Translations under genes and position numbers: made by a program
Shown: positions 34,916-43,889 of the stretch, piece after piece
Layout of the letters: each line of letters opens with the position of its first letter
How positions within the stretch are numbered: the stretch's first letter is position 1
Notes under the pieces: generated by a model
The model's database searches: none
What the model was told of the DNA's origin: nothing
What the model saw: the letters and a program-made list of their open reading frames with translations, nothing else
Source of the DNA: Streptomyces venezuelae
GTDB taxonomy: Bacteria > Actinomycetota > Actinomycetes > Streptomycetales > Streptomycetaceae
DNA: 64,000 nt
Assembly: GCF_008642275.1 (NCBI RefSeq)
Contig: NZ_CP029189.1
Location: 6,492,001 to 6,556,000, forward strand
Direction: 5' to 3'

Positions 34916-35893
34916 ATGCACGCAGCACCGGCCCAGCAGCTCGACCACGAGGCCGTCCGCTCCGCCGCCGACCGGATCGCGGGCGGGATACGCCCCGTCA
35001 CGGTGGCCGCGGCCGGACCGGGCGTCTGGTACGCGCTCGAATACCTCCAGCACACCGGCTCCTTCAAGGCGCGCGGCGCCCGCAACTTCCTCGCCGCCCA
35101 CCACGAGGCCGGCGCACTCCCCGCCGCCGGGGTCACCATCGCCTCCGGCGGCAACGCCGGGCTCGCCTGTGCCTGGGCGGCCCGCGCCCTGTCCGTGCCC
35201 GCGACCGTGTTCCTGCCCGCCAACGCCCCGCGGGTGAAGGTGGAACGGCTGCGCGGATACGGGGCCGAGGTGCGGCTCGTCGGCGACCGGTACGCCCAGG
35301 CGCTGGCCGCCTGTGAGGAGTTCGCCGCGGAGAGCGGGGCACTGAGCAGCCACGCCTACGACCACCCGCTGATCGCGGCGGGCGCCGGGACCCTGCTGGA
35401 GGAGATCCGGGCGGCCCTGCCCGGGCTGGACACGGTGGTCGTCGCGGTCGGCGGCGGCGGACTGTTCGCCGGGGTCGCCACGGCCGCGCGCGAACACGGC
35501 GTACGGGTGGTCGCGGCGGAGCCGGAGAACTGCCGGGCCCTGAACGCGGCCCTGGCCGCGGGACGGGTCGTGGACGTGACCGTGGAATCCGTCGCGGCCG
35601 ACTCCCTGGGGGCCACCCGGGTCTCGGCGGACGCGCTCGCCGCCGCTCGGGAGGAGAACGTGACGTCGGTCCTCGTGCCCGACACGGAGATCACGGCCGC
35701 CCGGCGGGCGCTCTGGGAGGAGCACCGGATCGTGGTCGAGGCGGGCGCGGCCACCGCCGCGGCGGCACTGCGCACCGCGCCCGAGCCACTGGGCGAGCGG
35801 GTCGCCGTCGTCCTCTGCGGTGCCAACACGGACCCCCGGGACCTGATGGAACCGGTCGGCATCCGGGCCGGTGGGCGCAGCCACGCTCCCTGA
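34916..35893 (+). CDS. PLP-dependent threonine/serine dehydratase-like enzyme (fold type II)
   Basis: A 325-residue cytoplasmic enzyme. The PLP Schiff-base Lys is in HTGSFKARGA. The phosphate loop is AVGGGGLFAG, the substrate loop is ASGGNAGLA, and the C-terminal cofactor Ser/Cys region is VVLCGANTDP. These are standard for L-threonine/serine dehydratases and serine racemases. No regulatory ACT domain is present, so it is the short catabolic form. ATG 34916 has GGGGAG 7 nt upstream. It probably forms an operon with the TetR gene 14 bp before it. Confidence 0.9.
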   Translation: MHAAPAQQLDHEAVRSAADRIAGGIRPVTVAAAGPGVWYALEYLQHTGSFKARGARNFLAAHHEAGALPAAGVTIASGGNAGLACAWAARALSVPATVFLPANAPRVKVERLRGYGAEVRLVGDRYAQALAACEEFAAESGALSSHAYDHPLIAAGAGTLLEEIRAALPGLDTVVVAVGGGGLFAGVATAAREHGVRVVAAEPENCRALNAALAAGRVVDVTVESVAADSLGATRVSADALAAAREENVTSVLVPDTEITAARRALWEEHRIVVEAGAATAAAALRTAPEPLGERVAVVLCGANTDPRDLMEPVGIRAGGRSHAP

Positions 35894-36029
35894 GCGGTCG
35901 GGGACGGGCTGCGGAACCCCGGCGACGGCTCAGCGCGGTGTCGTCGGCAGGCCGCACCGGCCCCGGCGGTGACGGTGGCCGCGGGAAAACAAGTGGGGGG
36001 AGGGTCCTCCTTCTTGCCACCCTTGAGGG

Positions 36030-36665
36030 ATGCTGTTCACACTGACCGGCTCCAGCTGCTCGGGCAAGACCACGCTCGCCTGCTCCGTGGGTGCACGCCT
36101 TCGGAACGCCGTCGTGCACGACGGCGACGAACTCGGCGTGCCGGAAGGCGCCGACCGCCGATGGCGCAACCGCATGACCGAGATGTGGGTGCGCCGCGCC
36201 CTGGAGTACCAGGACCGAGGACTCGATCTCCTGCTGACCGGCCAGTCCCCGCTCGGAGAGGTCCTGGCGGCGCCTTCGGCGCCACTGCTGGACGGCATCG
36301 CGGTCTGCCTCGTCGACGTGTCCGACGAGATCCGGCGCCGGAGACTCGTCCACCGCGACCCGGGCCGGTGGGCCCCGTCGGCGGTCGACGCCTTCGTCGG
36401 GTGGGGCGACTGGCACCGCGGGCACGCCCGGGACCCCCGGTACCGGCCCGACGTCATCATCGACGACAGCTGGCGTGAGATGGCCTGGCACCAGTGGACC
36501 GGATGGACGGCCGGGGACCGGCGATGGTCCACCCACGTGATCGACACGACGGACCAGTCCGTCGCGGACTCCGCGGACCAGGTCGAACAATGGGTCGCCG
36601 AACGGCGTGAGGCCCTCCGGTCCGGCCGCCTCGCGCTGTCGCGGGGCTGGCCGGACCCGAGCTGA
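36030..36665 (+). CDS. P-loop nucleoside/phosphotransferase-like kinase
   Basis: A 211-residue protein. Walker A is TGSSCSGKTTLACS at residues 6-19, followed by HDGDELG, LLTGQSPLGE and CLVDVSDEIRRRRLVHRD, which has the lid-like Arg cluster of small kinases. The layout resembles AAA_33/chloramphenicol-phosphotransferase-like P-loop kinases. The substrate is unknown. ATG 36030 is preceded only by a weak TTGAGGG. It has no obvious operon partner. Confidence 0.8.
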   Translation: MLFTLTGSSCSGKTTLACSVGARLRNAVVHDGDELGVPEGADRRWRNRMTEMWVRRALEYQDRGLDLLLTGQSPLGEVLAAPSAPLLDGIAVCLVDVSDEIRRRRLVHRDPGRWAPSAVDAFVGWGDWHRGHARDPRYRPDVIIDDSWREMAWHQWTGWTAGDRRWSTHVIDTTDQSVADSADQVEQWVAERREALRSGRLALSRGWPDPS

Positions 36666-36860
36666 TCCGAGGCCGGCCCCACCGTCGCGCCCGCCGGACC
36701 GGACGGGGCGTGGCAGGCGGCGGACGGCGGCGGGGCCGTGCCCGAAGTCCCTTGCGCAGGAAGCCGTTCGAGCCCGCCGGGGCCTGGGTCGGTCCGCGCG
36801 CGGGCCCCGGTGGGTGTTCCTGGGTACGAGGACGACGGACGGAGGCGGGTGCGGCGGACG
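36666..36860. other. Intergenic gap between convergent genes
   Basis: I see no reading frame of family type here. The sequence is GC-rich spacer between the kinase gene and the universal stress gene, which converge on it. Confidence 0.5.
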
Positions 36861-37331
36861 TCAGTCGTTCTCGTCCGCGCCCTCGCGGACGATCACGACC
36901 GTGCCGGCGGAGTACTGCACGACCTGCTGGCTCACCGACCCCAGCAGCGCACCCTTGAAACCCCCGTACCCGCGGGTGCCGACCACCGTCAGGTCCGCCT
37001 CCTTCGAGGCGTCGACCAGGACCTGCGCCGGGGACCCCTGCTCGACGCGACGGAACACCGGTACGCCGGGCGAGGTGCCGACGGCCGCGGCCACCGTGTC
37101 CGCCAGCTTGCGGCGGGCTGCCTCCTCGGCCGTCACCGCCTGCGCGTCGGCGGTCTCGGCGGCCGTCGGGTTGATGGCGAACGGATTGCGGTTCCACTCC
37201 CAGGCCATGACGGCGTGCACCCGGCCGCCCGTCATCGCGGCCTGCGCGACCGCCCAGCGCAGTGCCTCCTTGGAGTGGTTCGACCCGTCCACGCCGACGA
37301 CGATCAGAGGCTCGGTGGTGGGCTCACTCAT
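36861..37331 (-). CDS. Universal stress protein (UspA family)
   Basis: A 156-residue single USP domain. It opens PLIVVGVDGSNHSKEALRWA and ends with the ATP-binding loop GTRGYGGFKGALLGSVSQ (G2xG9xGS type) and the dimer strand VQYSAGTVVIVRE, so it should bind ATP. ATG 37331 follows AGAGGAA. The 189 bp shared with the small membrane protein gene contain AACGA-CGA-TCGTT at 37403-37415, a possible control site. The family acts in stress and dormancy responses. Confidence 0.93.
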   Translation of the reverse strand: MSEPTTEPLIVVGVDGSNHSKEALRWAVAQAAMTGGRVHAVMAWEWNRNPFAINPTAAETADAQAVTAEEAARRKLADTVAAAVGTSPGVPVFRRVEQGSPAQVLVDASKEADLTVVGTRGYGGFKGALLGSVSQQVVQYSAGTVVIVREGADEND

Positions 37332-37520
37332 GGTGGTTCCTCTCGCTTCGCCCGGATAGTCGGTCTCCTCCCTGTATACACGCAGCAGTGGGTCCGACCT
37401 CGAACGACGATCGTTGCGACGAGTGGCGACTTTCGAGGACAGCCCGCCGCCCCCGCCCCTTGCGAGAGTGCGAGTGTCCAGGCGACCGCCGCCGGACGCG
37501 AACGACATGGAGGAACGGGC

Positions 37521-37886
37521 GTGGCTCAGCGCAAGGGTTGTCTGATCGGGTGCGCGGTGGCGCTGGTACTGGGCGTGGGCCTGCTCGTCGCCGTGGTCTT
37601 CGGGATGGGGAAGGTCCTCGACATGGCCGACAAGACCCTGGTCGATCCCGCTGTCTACGAGGCCGTGAAGACCGGGGACGCGGAGAGCGAGGTCCGCGGC
37701 AAGCTCCCGTCCGGCGACAGCTTCGTCAAGGGCGCCCTCAAGGAGGGCGGACCGGCCGAGCCCGAGGGCAGCACCTGCTCCTGGTACGTGTCCACGGGGG
37801 CGCCCGAGAACGGCGAAGAGACCGTGCTCCGCTTCTGCTTCAAGGACGGCAAGCTCGCGGAGAAGGCCAAGTACCCCATGAAGTGA
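37521..37886 (+). CDS. Small single-pass membrane protein, function unknown
   Basis: A 121-residue protein. A short KGCLIGCAVALVLGVGLLVA segment gives a membrane anchor with two Cys near the start. The soluble part (VYEAVKTGDAESEVRGKLPS, then STCSWYVST and VLRFCFKDGKL) has two further Cys and is reminiscent of the small SmpA/BLIP-type fold that starts with a GxTxxEV helix. GTG 37521 has GGAGGA upstream. I recognise no specific family. Confidence 0.7.
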   Translation: MAQRKGCLIGCAVALVLGVGLLVAVVFGMGKVLDMADKTLVDPAVYEAVKTGDAESEVRGKLPSGDSFVKGALKEGGPAEPEGSTCSWYVSTGAPENGEETVLRFCFKDGKLAEKAKYPMK

Positions 37887-37909
37887 CCGTGCCGGACGCC
37901 GCCCCGGCG

Positions 37910-37928
37910 CGCGCACCATAGGTGCGCG
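37910..37928. terminator. Bidirectional hairpin between convergent genes
   Basis: CGCGCACC-ATA-GGTGCGCG, a perfect 8-bp stem, sits in the 46-bp gap between the small membrane protein and the convergent regulator. Confidence 0.55.
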
Positions 37929-37932
37929 ATCC

Positions 37933-38223
37933 TCACTTGCCCTTGAGCAGTTGGTCGACCCGGGGTACGGACAGCCCTATCAGTTCCGACACTTCCCTGA
38001 GGGTGCGCCCCTGACGCAGCTCTCCCACGGCTGCGGTGCGTATGTCCTTGACCGTCTTCGCCACAGCGGGCAGCAGCTGATCGGTGAACAGCCGGGCGGC
38101 CCGTTCCCGCGCGACGGGGGACTCGATCCGGGCAAGGCGCGACCGGACCGCGCTCAGGTACTCGATCGTCAAGATGCGCAGGTCATCGTGCACCTGCTGG
38201 TCGGCAGGGATGGTGTCGGTCAT
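37933..38223 (-). CDS. Small helix-turn-helix protein
   Basis: A 96-residue protein, mostly helical. The last 40 residues (VGELRQGRTLREVSELIGLS followed by VPRVDQLLKGK) form a sigma-like or resolvase-like helix-turn-helix, while the first 55 are an amphipathic dimerisation-type region. It is probably a small DNA-binding protein of a type common in Streptomyces. ATG 38223 is preceded by TACGCT 6 nt upstream on the minus strand, suggesting a very short leader. It is divergent from the VOC-HTH gene. Confidence 0.65.
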   Translation of the reverse strand: MTDTIPADQQVHDDLRILTIEYLSAVRSRLARIESPVARERAARLFTDQLLPAVAKTVKDIRTAAVGELRQGRTLREVSELIGLSVPRVDQLLKGK

Positions 38224-38447
38224 GGGGACAGCGTACGCAGACGTGGTAGGAATTTAAGATGACCTACCCCGTCGGCGCGTGTCGCGCCGGGCGGGAGAAA
38301 GGGTCAAGTGGGCGCCCGGGGCGAGGTGTTCGGGGTGGCCGCCTACCTGTCCGGTGGCCAAGTGCCCCAGCCGGTCACTCCGTTGCGAGGAACGGACCCG
38401 GGGCGTCGGCCGTCGGTCCGCCGTCGTCGCATACCGGGAGCGCCAGC

Positions 38448-39236
38448 ATGATCCTCGAACTCGCCGTGATCTACACGACCCGGCTCGACGCCTGCCGCGA
38501 CTTCTACCGGGGCATCGGCCTCGACCTCGTGCAGGAGCGCCACGGCAACGGGCCGGAGCACTACGCGGCGACGCTCGCCGACGGCGGCGTCCTGGAGCTC
38601 TACCCGGCCACGAGCCGCCCGGAGAGCGGGTACTTGCGCCTCGGCCTCACGGCCCCGCCGAACGGCGCCGGGTTCCTGCCGCCGGGCCGGCACACGCTGA
38701 CCGACCCGGACGGCCGTACGGTCGTCCTCACCGTCGGGGAGGGCGGCCCGGGCCCGGTCCCGCCGGAGCCGCCCGCCGGCGCGCGGACCCGGTCGGCCGG
38801 CGCCGCCCCCCGTGCGGCGAACGGCGGCCCCGTACCTCCCGAAGGCCGTGCGGGCGTCACGTACGCCGAGATAGCCGAGCACTACGGCATGAGCGCCCGC
38901 TACCTTTCGGAGAACCCCCGATGGGGCCGGCACCCCGGATGGCCGGCCGCGATCGGCAGGCGCGGCAGGACCATCGAGTTCGACCCGGCGGCCATCGCCC
39001 GGTTCTTCGGCGAGCACCACACCAGGGAAGCCACCGCGCTCGAACCGTCCCGCCGGTACACGGTCGTCGAGATCGCAGAGGCATCCGGTCTGCAGCCCGA
39101 CAGCATCCGATCGGACATCAGCCGTGGCCGGTGGCCCGCTCCGGACGAGATGGACGGAGACCGGAAGCTGTGGCGGGGCGAGACGGTCGCCACCCACCTG
39201 GCGGCCCGACGCATCTACCGCAACAAGCCCAAGTGA
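38448..39236 (+). CDS. VOC (glyoxalase-fold) domain fused to two helix-turn-helix modules
   Basis: A 262-residue protein. Residues 1-100 are a VOC/glyoxalase-bleomycin-resistance half-barrel (LELAVIYTTRLDACRDFYRG, YAATLADGGVLELYP). After a Pro-rich linker come two similar modules: VTYAEIAEHYGMSARYLSEN through IEFDPAAIARFF, and YTVVEIAEASGLQPDSIRSD through LWRGETVATHL. Both look like excisionase/AlpA-type helix-turn-helix domains. ATG 38448 has GGGAG upstream. Its stop codon abuts the stop of the next, convergent gene with no gap. A VOC ligand sensor attached to two DNA-binding modules is an unusual layout. Confidence 0.75.
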   Translation: MILELAVIYTTRLDACRDFYRGIGLDLVQERHGNGPEHYAATLADGGVLELYPATSRPESGYLRLGLTAPPNGAGFLPPGRHTLTDPDGRTVVLTVGEGGPGPVPPEPPAGARTRSAGAAPRAANGGPVPPEGRAGVTYAEIAEHYGMSARYLSENPRWGRHPGWPAAIGRRGRTIEFDPAAIARFFGEHHTREATALEPSRRYTVVEIAEASGLQPDSIRSDISRGRWPAPDEMDGDRKLWRGETVATHLAARRIYRNKPK

Positions 39237-41102
39237 TCACCGCACGGCGGCGGCGGCGAGCCGCAGGCCCGCGAGGCGCTCCGCGATCCGCGCGGCGGCG
39301 CGGGCGGGCAGCCGGGCGGCTTCCGCCTCGATCCAGGTGAGTACGCGCGCCTGCTCGTCCGCGTCGCACAGCGCGAGGTGGAACAGCAGCTGCCGCCAGG
39401 CGCACGCGGTGCTCTTCCCGGTGGCCGCGGGACCGGTCGCGGCGGCGAACGCGCCCCGGGCCACACCGTCCCAGCCGCCCCGCGGGGTGACGCCCGCGTG
39501 CACGACCAGGGTGGCGAGGTTGGAGGTGGTGAGGATCCGCGCCTGTTCGACGACCGCCGCGTCGCTCACCGGCAACGGGCCCGTTCGCCCGGGAAGCCCG
39601 GTAACCCCGGCTCGCCCGGCGCGCTCGGCGCACAACCGGGCGAAGCCGGCGCCGTCCTGTGCGTCCGTCAGGCCCCGCACCGCCGCGTAGTCGATGCCGT
39701 GGTAGCGCTCGTACACCGTGCCGCGCAGCAGCCCGGCGGCGGTCCGCGCGGCCGCGAGGGCGGCGGGGTCGGCCGTCCCGCCGTACGGGTCGGCCAGTGG
39801 CTCGGCGGCGAACGGCACGGGCACTTCGGCGAGCCGAGCGAGCCCCGACAGCGCCCGTACGGGCAGGTTGGGCAGCCCGGCGCCGGGGAAGGCCCGCACA
39901 CAGGCCTCGCCGAGCATCCGCAGGGTCGAACGGGCCTGCTCCACCGGGTCGGCGGCCCAGGGCGCGACGGCGCGGACCCAGGGCAGCCCGGTGATCCGCT
40001 CATGGTGCTCCGGGGTCCACCACAGCGGGTACCGGCGGCCACGCCGGGCCCGGTAGGTCGCCGCCATCAGCGTGCGCAGCGACGCGTCGGCGTATCCCCG
40101 GGCGGTGTGCGCGGCGACCAGCTGTTCCGCGACCTCGCCCAGCACCTCCGCGGAGGGGATCAGCCCGTGCTCCAGCAGCGTGTCCAGGGGCGCGCTGCGG
40201 GCCGCGGTGACCGCGGCCCGTACCGACGCCGGGACGACGGTGCCGGCCGGCAGCCCGGACTCCCCGGCCTCCTCGGCGGTCACCGGGCCGATCAGCGGCC
40301 CGACGTCCGCCAGCCCCCGGCTCGCGTCGAGCGGGGCGAGCCGGCGCAGCACCAGGGCGGCCAGGTCGTGGTGCGCGGGCCGGTCCGCCTGGCGGGCCTG
40401 GTCCCGGCGCAGCCGGGTGTGTTCGGGGGAGCCCGGCCGGCCCCGTCTGGCGACCATCGAGGCGACGGCATGGCGCAGCAGTCCGGCGAGGCGGGGCGTC
40501 AGTTCGCGCCCGGCGACCCTCTCCTCCAGCGCGCGGCGCAGGACGGCCGGGTTGGACTTGGGGTCGAGGTGCTTGGTGCAGCGGGTGTGCGCGGCGGCCA
40601 GCCGCCGGTACCGCGCGAGCAGGGCGGCGCCCTCGCCGCTGTCCTGCCCGGTTGCCGCGCCTGCGCGCAGCCAGTGGTCGAGCAGCTCGTCCTCGAACGG
40701 CCGCCAGACGGTCAGCGCCTCGTGCTGCGCCTCGATGCCGGGACGGGGCCCGCGGCGCGCGAGCGCTGCGGCGACCTCGCCGACGGTGCGCACGTGCACG
40801 TCGTCCGCGCCCGGTACGGGCTGGTCCGCGGGGTGCGGCGCGAACCGGACCTCGCCGGCGAAGGGCCGTATCTCCTCGACGAGGGCGGCCGCCGCACCGG
40901 TCTCCCCGGCACGCACCAGCCACGCGAAGCAGAGCAGCGCGGCCTCCTCCGGCGCGCGCACCTCGTAGCGCCCGCTGTCGAGCAGTGCCCACAGCCAGGC
41001 GAGGCCCTCGTCGGTGAGGCAGTGGTCGAAGAGCCCGGTGGTGGAGAGCCCCGGGGCGGGGAGTCCGGGGGCCGGGAGCTGGGTTGCGGTGTTCTTGTCC
41101 AT
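39237..41102 (-). CDS. Large cytoplasmic protein of unknown function
   Basis: A 621-residue helical, Ala/Arg-rich protein with no signal peptide or clear membrane segment. I recognise no family. GPAATGKST near residue 560 fits the bare Walker A formula, but no Walker B or nucleotide-binding fold follows, so I do not call it an ATPase. ATG 41102 is the only good start. It converges on the VOC-HTH gene with directly adjacent stops and is divergent from the sugar importer, from which 470 bp of AT-richer DNA separates it. Confidence 0.6.
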   Translation of the reverse strand: MDKNTATQLPAPGLPAPGLSTTGLFDHCLTDEGLAWLWALLDSGRYEVRAPEEAALLCFAWLVRAGETGAAAALVEEIRPFAGEVRFAPHPADQPVPGADDVHVRTVGEVAAALARRGPRPGIEAQHEALTVWRPFEDELLDHWLRAGAATGQDSGEGAALLARYRRLAAAHTRCTKHLDPKSNPAVLRRALEERVAGRELTPRLAGLLRHAVASMVARRGRPGSPEHTRLRRDQARQADRPAHHDLAALVLRRLAPLDASRGLADVGPLIGPVTAEEAGESGLPAGTVVPASVRAAVTAARSAPLDTLLEHGLIPSAEVLGEVAEQLVAAHTARGYADASLRTLMAATYRARRGRRYPLWWTPEHHERITGLPWVRAVAPWAADPVEQARSTLRMLGEACVRAFPGAGLPNLPVRALSGLARLAEVPVPFAAEPLADPYGGTADPAALAAARTAAGLLRGTVYERYHGIDYAAVRGLTDAQDGAGFARLCAERAGRAGVTGLPGRTGPLPVSDAAVVEQARILTTSNLATLVVHAGVTPRGGWDGVARGAFAAATGPAATGKSTACAWRQLLFHLALCDADEQARVLTWIEAEAARLPARAAARIAERLAGLRLAAAAVR

Positions 41103-41571
41103 GGCCGGCGTGGCAGGTCCTGCCCCTGCGCCCTCCGACTGTGCAGGTCGGTGCTCTGGCTTCTGAGCTACACGCCGTTCGAGGTGAAATCTAGACGGAC
41201 CTCCGGCGCTCGCACAACCCGGTTCCGTACCCGTCGCCGCAGACCCCGGATAAAGCCGTATCGCGGCGCACGGATAAAGCGCATTAGTGCAGCCCTGGCG
41301 TGAACCGTCGACAAGAAGTCAAAGTCTGACGCAGAAGCACCTTCGTTATCGAATCGATACCATCCCCAATCGCCTTTGTACTAAAGCGCATCAGTCCAGT
41401 TCAGCGCAGTGACGATCGAGGTTCCCGCGACGGGTTCAGGCGGGTCGCGCCATTCCGCACCAATGCCTCACCGGCCAGCCGTCCTCCTGCCTCATTGACG
41501 AGGTCTTGCTTTCGGACGACCGTGGGCACCGCCTCCGGCGATGAGGCCGGACTTCTGCAAAGGCGGCGACG
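41103..41571. promoter_or_regulatory. Long regulatory gap upstream of the sugar importer
   Basis: This 469-bp gap is much less GC-rich than its flanks, especially 41185-41400, and I see no gene in it. It contains CGGATAAAGC twice (near 41248 and 41271), a near-exact repeat TAAAGCGCATYAGT at 41275-41287 and 41382-41394, and the dyad TATCG-AAT-CGATA at 41347-41359. These look like operators for a distant sugar regulator, as no LacI, ROK or GntR gene is adjacent. Confidence 0.5.
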
Positions 41572-42906
41572 ATGACCCGTTCGAACCCGACCCGTTTAGC
41601 TGTCGCCCTGCTGGCGACGGGAACCCTCCTCTCGACCGCCGCCTGCGGCCTGGACGGCGGAGCCGCCGACGCGCAGGAAGCCCGGCGGACGGGCACGGTG
41701 GCCGGTGGGATCACCTTCCGGACCCTCCAGCTGAAGCCCACCTACACGGCCTACGTACAGGGGGTCATCGACGCCTTCGAGAAGCGGTACCCCGACGTCG
41801 AGGTCACCTGGGAGGACGTTCCCGGCGACGGCTACAACGAAAAACTCGTCGCGGACGCCCAGGCCGGAGCCCTCCCCGACGTGATCAACCTCTCCACCGA
41901 CTCCTTCCAGCTCCTCGGCGACCGGGGCATGCTCGCCGACGTGGCCGCCCTCGACGGCGCGTCGGCCGGGGAGTACGTGCCGGGCGCCTGGGAGCAGTTC
42001 AAGCTGCCCGGCAAGGGCGACAGCGTGTACGCGTACCCCTGGTACGTGACCCCGGAGATCCTCACCTACAACAGAGAGCTCTTCGAGAAGGCCGGTCTGG
42101 ATCCGGCCGCGCCGCCGACCGGAGTGGAGCAGTTCTTCGACTACGCGGAGCGGATCGCCGCCGCATCGGGCGGCCAGTACTCCGCCTTCATGGCCGACCC
42201 CAAGGGCCGGCTGCCCGGGGACTGGCAGAAGATGGGCATCCCGATCCTCGACGAGAAGCGGGAGCGCTTCACCTTCGACACGGACCGGGCCGTCCGGTGG
42301 GTGGAGCGCATGAAGGACCTCTACGCCAAGGGCGCCATGCCCAAGGAGTCCCTGCTCAAGTCGGACGACATCAACCAGCTCTACGGCGGCGGCAAGCTCG
42401 TCTTCGGTCCGGGGTCTCCGGGCTTCGTCAAGGACATCAAGCAGAACGCCCCGCAGATCTACGCCAAGACCCAGGTCGCCGGGGCCGTCACCGGCGAGCT
42501 CGGCCACATCGGCATCTACGCCCAGTCGCTCGGCATCAGGAAGGACACCAAGCACGTCGACGCGGCGGCCGAGTTCGCCAAGTGGGTCACCAACGGCCCC
42601 AACCAGGTGGAGTTCTCCAGGAAGGCCACCATCTACCCGTCCAACGCCCGGGGCCTCGCCGACCCGTTCTTCTCCGACAAGGGCGACGGCAAGGACGCGG
42701 AGACCCTCGCCCGCGCGGTCGGCGCCGACCAGCTGAAGACCGCCGCGCTCGACGCCAACACCCCCGTCCAGTGGACCAACCAGGTCGGCGACGCCGTCGT
42801 ACGGGAGATGCAGAAGGCCATCAAGGGCGAACAGGACCCGCGGACAGCCGTACGGAAGGCGCAGGAAGCGGCGAACGAGCTCCTCGCCGCCGCGGCCGAC
42901 AAGTGA
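41572..42906 (+). CDS. Sugar ABC transporter substrate-binding lipoprotein; carries a TTA codon
   Basis: A 444-residue family 1 (MalE-like) binding protein. The lipobox is LLSTAAC with C25 as the lipid anchor. AYVQGVIDAFEKRYPDVEVT, DVINLSTDSF and YPWYVTPEILTYNRELFEKA are typical of CUT1 sugar-binding proteins. Codon 9 (41596-41598) is TTA, so bldA tRNA is needed within the first ten codons. ATG 41572 has a weak AAAGG upstream. Its stop overlaps the first permease gene as GTGA. From the fused operon context it likely binds mannose-containing oligosaccharides. Confidence 0.93.
   Translation: MTRSNPTRLAVALLATGTLLSTAACGLDGGAADAQEARRTGTVAGGITFRTLQLKPTYTAYVQGVIDAFEKRYPDVEVTWEDVPGDGYNEKLVADAQAGALPDVINLSTDSFQLLGDRGMLADVAALDGASAGEYVPGAWEQFKLPGKGDSVYAYPWYVTPEILTYNRELFEKAGLDPAAPPTGVEQFFDYAERIAAASGGQYSAFMADPKGRLPGDWQKMGIPILDEKRERFTFDTDRAVRWVERMKDLYAKGAMPKESLLKSDDINQLYGGGKLVFGPGSPGFVKDIKQNAPQIYAKTQVAGAVTGELGHIGIYAQSLGIRKDTKHVDAAAEFAKWVTNGPNQVEFSRKATIYPSNARGLADPFFSDKGDGKDAETLARAVGADQLKTAALDANTPVQWTNQVGDAVVREMQKAIKGEQDPRTAVRKAQEAANELLAAAADK
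41596..41598 (+). promoter_or_regulatory. TTA (bldA) codon in the importer's first gene
   Basis: Codon 9 of the binding-protein gene is TTA. The permease genes that follow overlap by 4 bp each, so their translation may also depend on it. Confidence 0.85.
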
Positions 42907-43889
42907 CCGGCCTCGCCGCCGGACGGACGCGGAGCCGCGCCGCGGCACAGGAACGGCGTCGCGCCGCCGCGCGCAGGCGGCGCGCCCTGCGGGCCATGGA
43001 GACCGAGACCGGACTGCTCCACCGCAGGTGGTGGACCCCCTACCTGTTCCTCGCGCCCGGCCTCGTGATGGTGACGCTGTTCAGCATCTGGCCGTTCGTC
43101 AACACCGTGATCCTCTCCCTCACCGACGCCCAGATCCTGCGCGGCGGCGGCTTCGTCGGCCTCGACAACTACCGGCGTGCCTTCGCCGACCCCGACTTCT
43201 GGGTCGCGACCGGCAACAGCGTGCTGTACCTCGTGGTCGTCGTCCCCTGCCTGGTCCTCCTGCCGCTGGCCCTCGCGGTCCTCGTGCAGGCGAAGGTCCC
43301 CGGAATCGGCTTCTTCCGTTCCGTCTTCTACACCCCGGTGATCGCCTCCGCCGTGGTCGTCGGGCTGATCTGGCAGTGGGTGCTGCGCAGCGACGGTCTC
43401 GTCAACACCGTCTTCCAGAGGCTGCACCTCGTCTCCGAGCCGGTCCCGTTCCTCACGGACTCGGCGATGCTGCTGGTCTCCGCGATGATCGTGACCGTCT
43501 GGAAGGGCCTCGGCTACTACATGGTCTTCTACCTGGCGGCCCTCGGAAACGTCCCCGCCACCCTCCACGAGGCGGCCGCGATCGACGGCGCCGGCCCCGT
43601 CCGCCGCTTCTTCAGCATCACCGTGCCCCAGGTGAAGCCGATGATGCTGCTGGTCGGCACCCTCTCCGCCATCTCGGCGCTGCGCGTGTTCACCGAGATC
43701 TACATCCTCGGCGGCGAGAGCGGCGGCCCGGGCGGCGGCGCCCGCACCCTGCCCTTCCTGATCCGCCAGGTCGGTCTCGGCTTCTCCGGCGAGACCGGCT
43801 ACGCCTCCGCCATCTCCATCCTGCTGTTCCTCCTGACCCTGGTCTTCAGCCTGCTGGGCCGCCGCCTGTCGAAGGGGGACGAGCGATGA
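42903..43889 (+). CDS. Sugar ABC transporter permease (MalF-like)
   Basis: A 328-residue inner-membrane protein with six predicted transmembrane segments starting at WTPYLFLAPGLVMVTLFSIW after an Arg-rich cytoplasmic N-terminus. The EAA loop that docks the ATPase reads HEAAAIDGAGPVRRFFSITV. GTG 42903 overlaps the lipoprotein stop (GTGA), and its own stop overlaps the second permease start (ATGA). No ATPase gene accompanies it; Streptomyces CUT1 importers commonly share MsiK. Confidence 0.93.
   Translation: MTGLAAGRTRSRAAAQERRRAAARRRRALRAMETETGLLHRRWWTPYLFLAPGLVMVTLFSIWPFVNTVILSLTDAQILRGGGFVGLDNYRRAFADPDFWVATGNSVLYLVVVVPCLVLLPLALAVLVQAKVPGIGFFRSVFYTPVIASAVVVGLIWQWVLRSDGLVNTVFQRLHLVSEPVPFLTDSAMLLVSAMIVTVWKGLGYYMVFYLAALGNVPATLHEAAAIDGAGPVRRFFSITVPQVKPMMLLVGTLSAISALRVFTEIYILGGESGGPGGGARTLPFLIRQVGLGFSGETGYASAISILLFLLTLVFSLLGRRLSKGDER

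Noticed and set aside
39420..39440. Walker A-like GPAATGKST in the 621-residue unknown protein
   Set aside because: It is near the C-terminus with no nucleotide-binding fold or Walker B after it, so it is likely a chance match.
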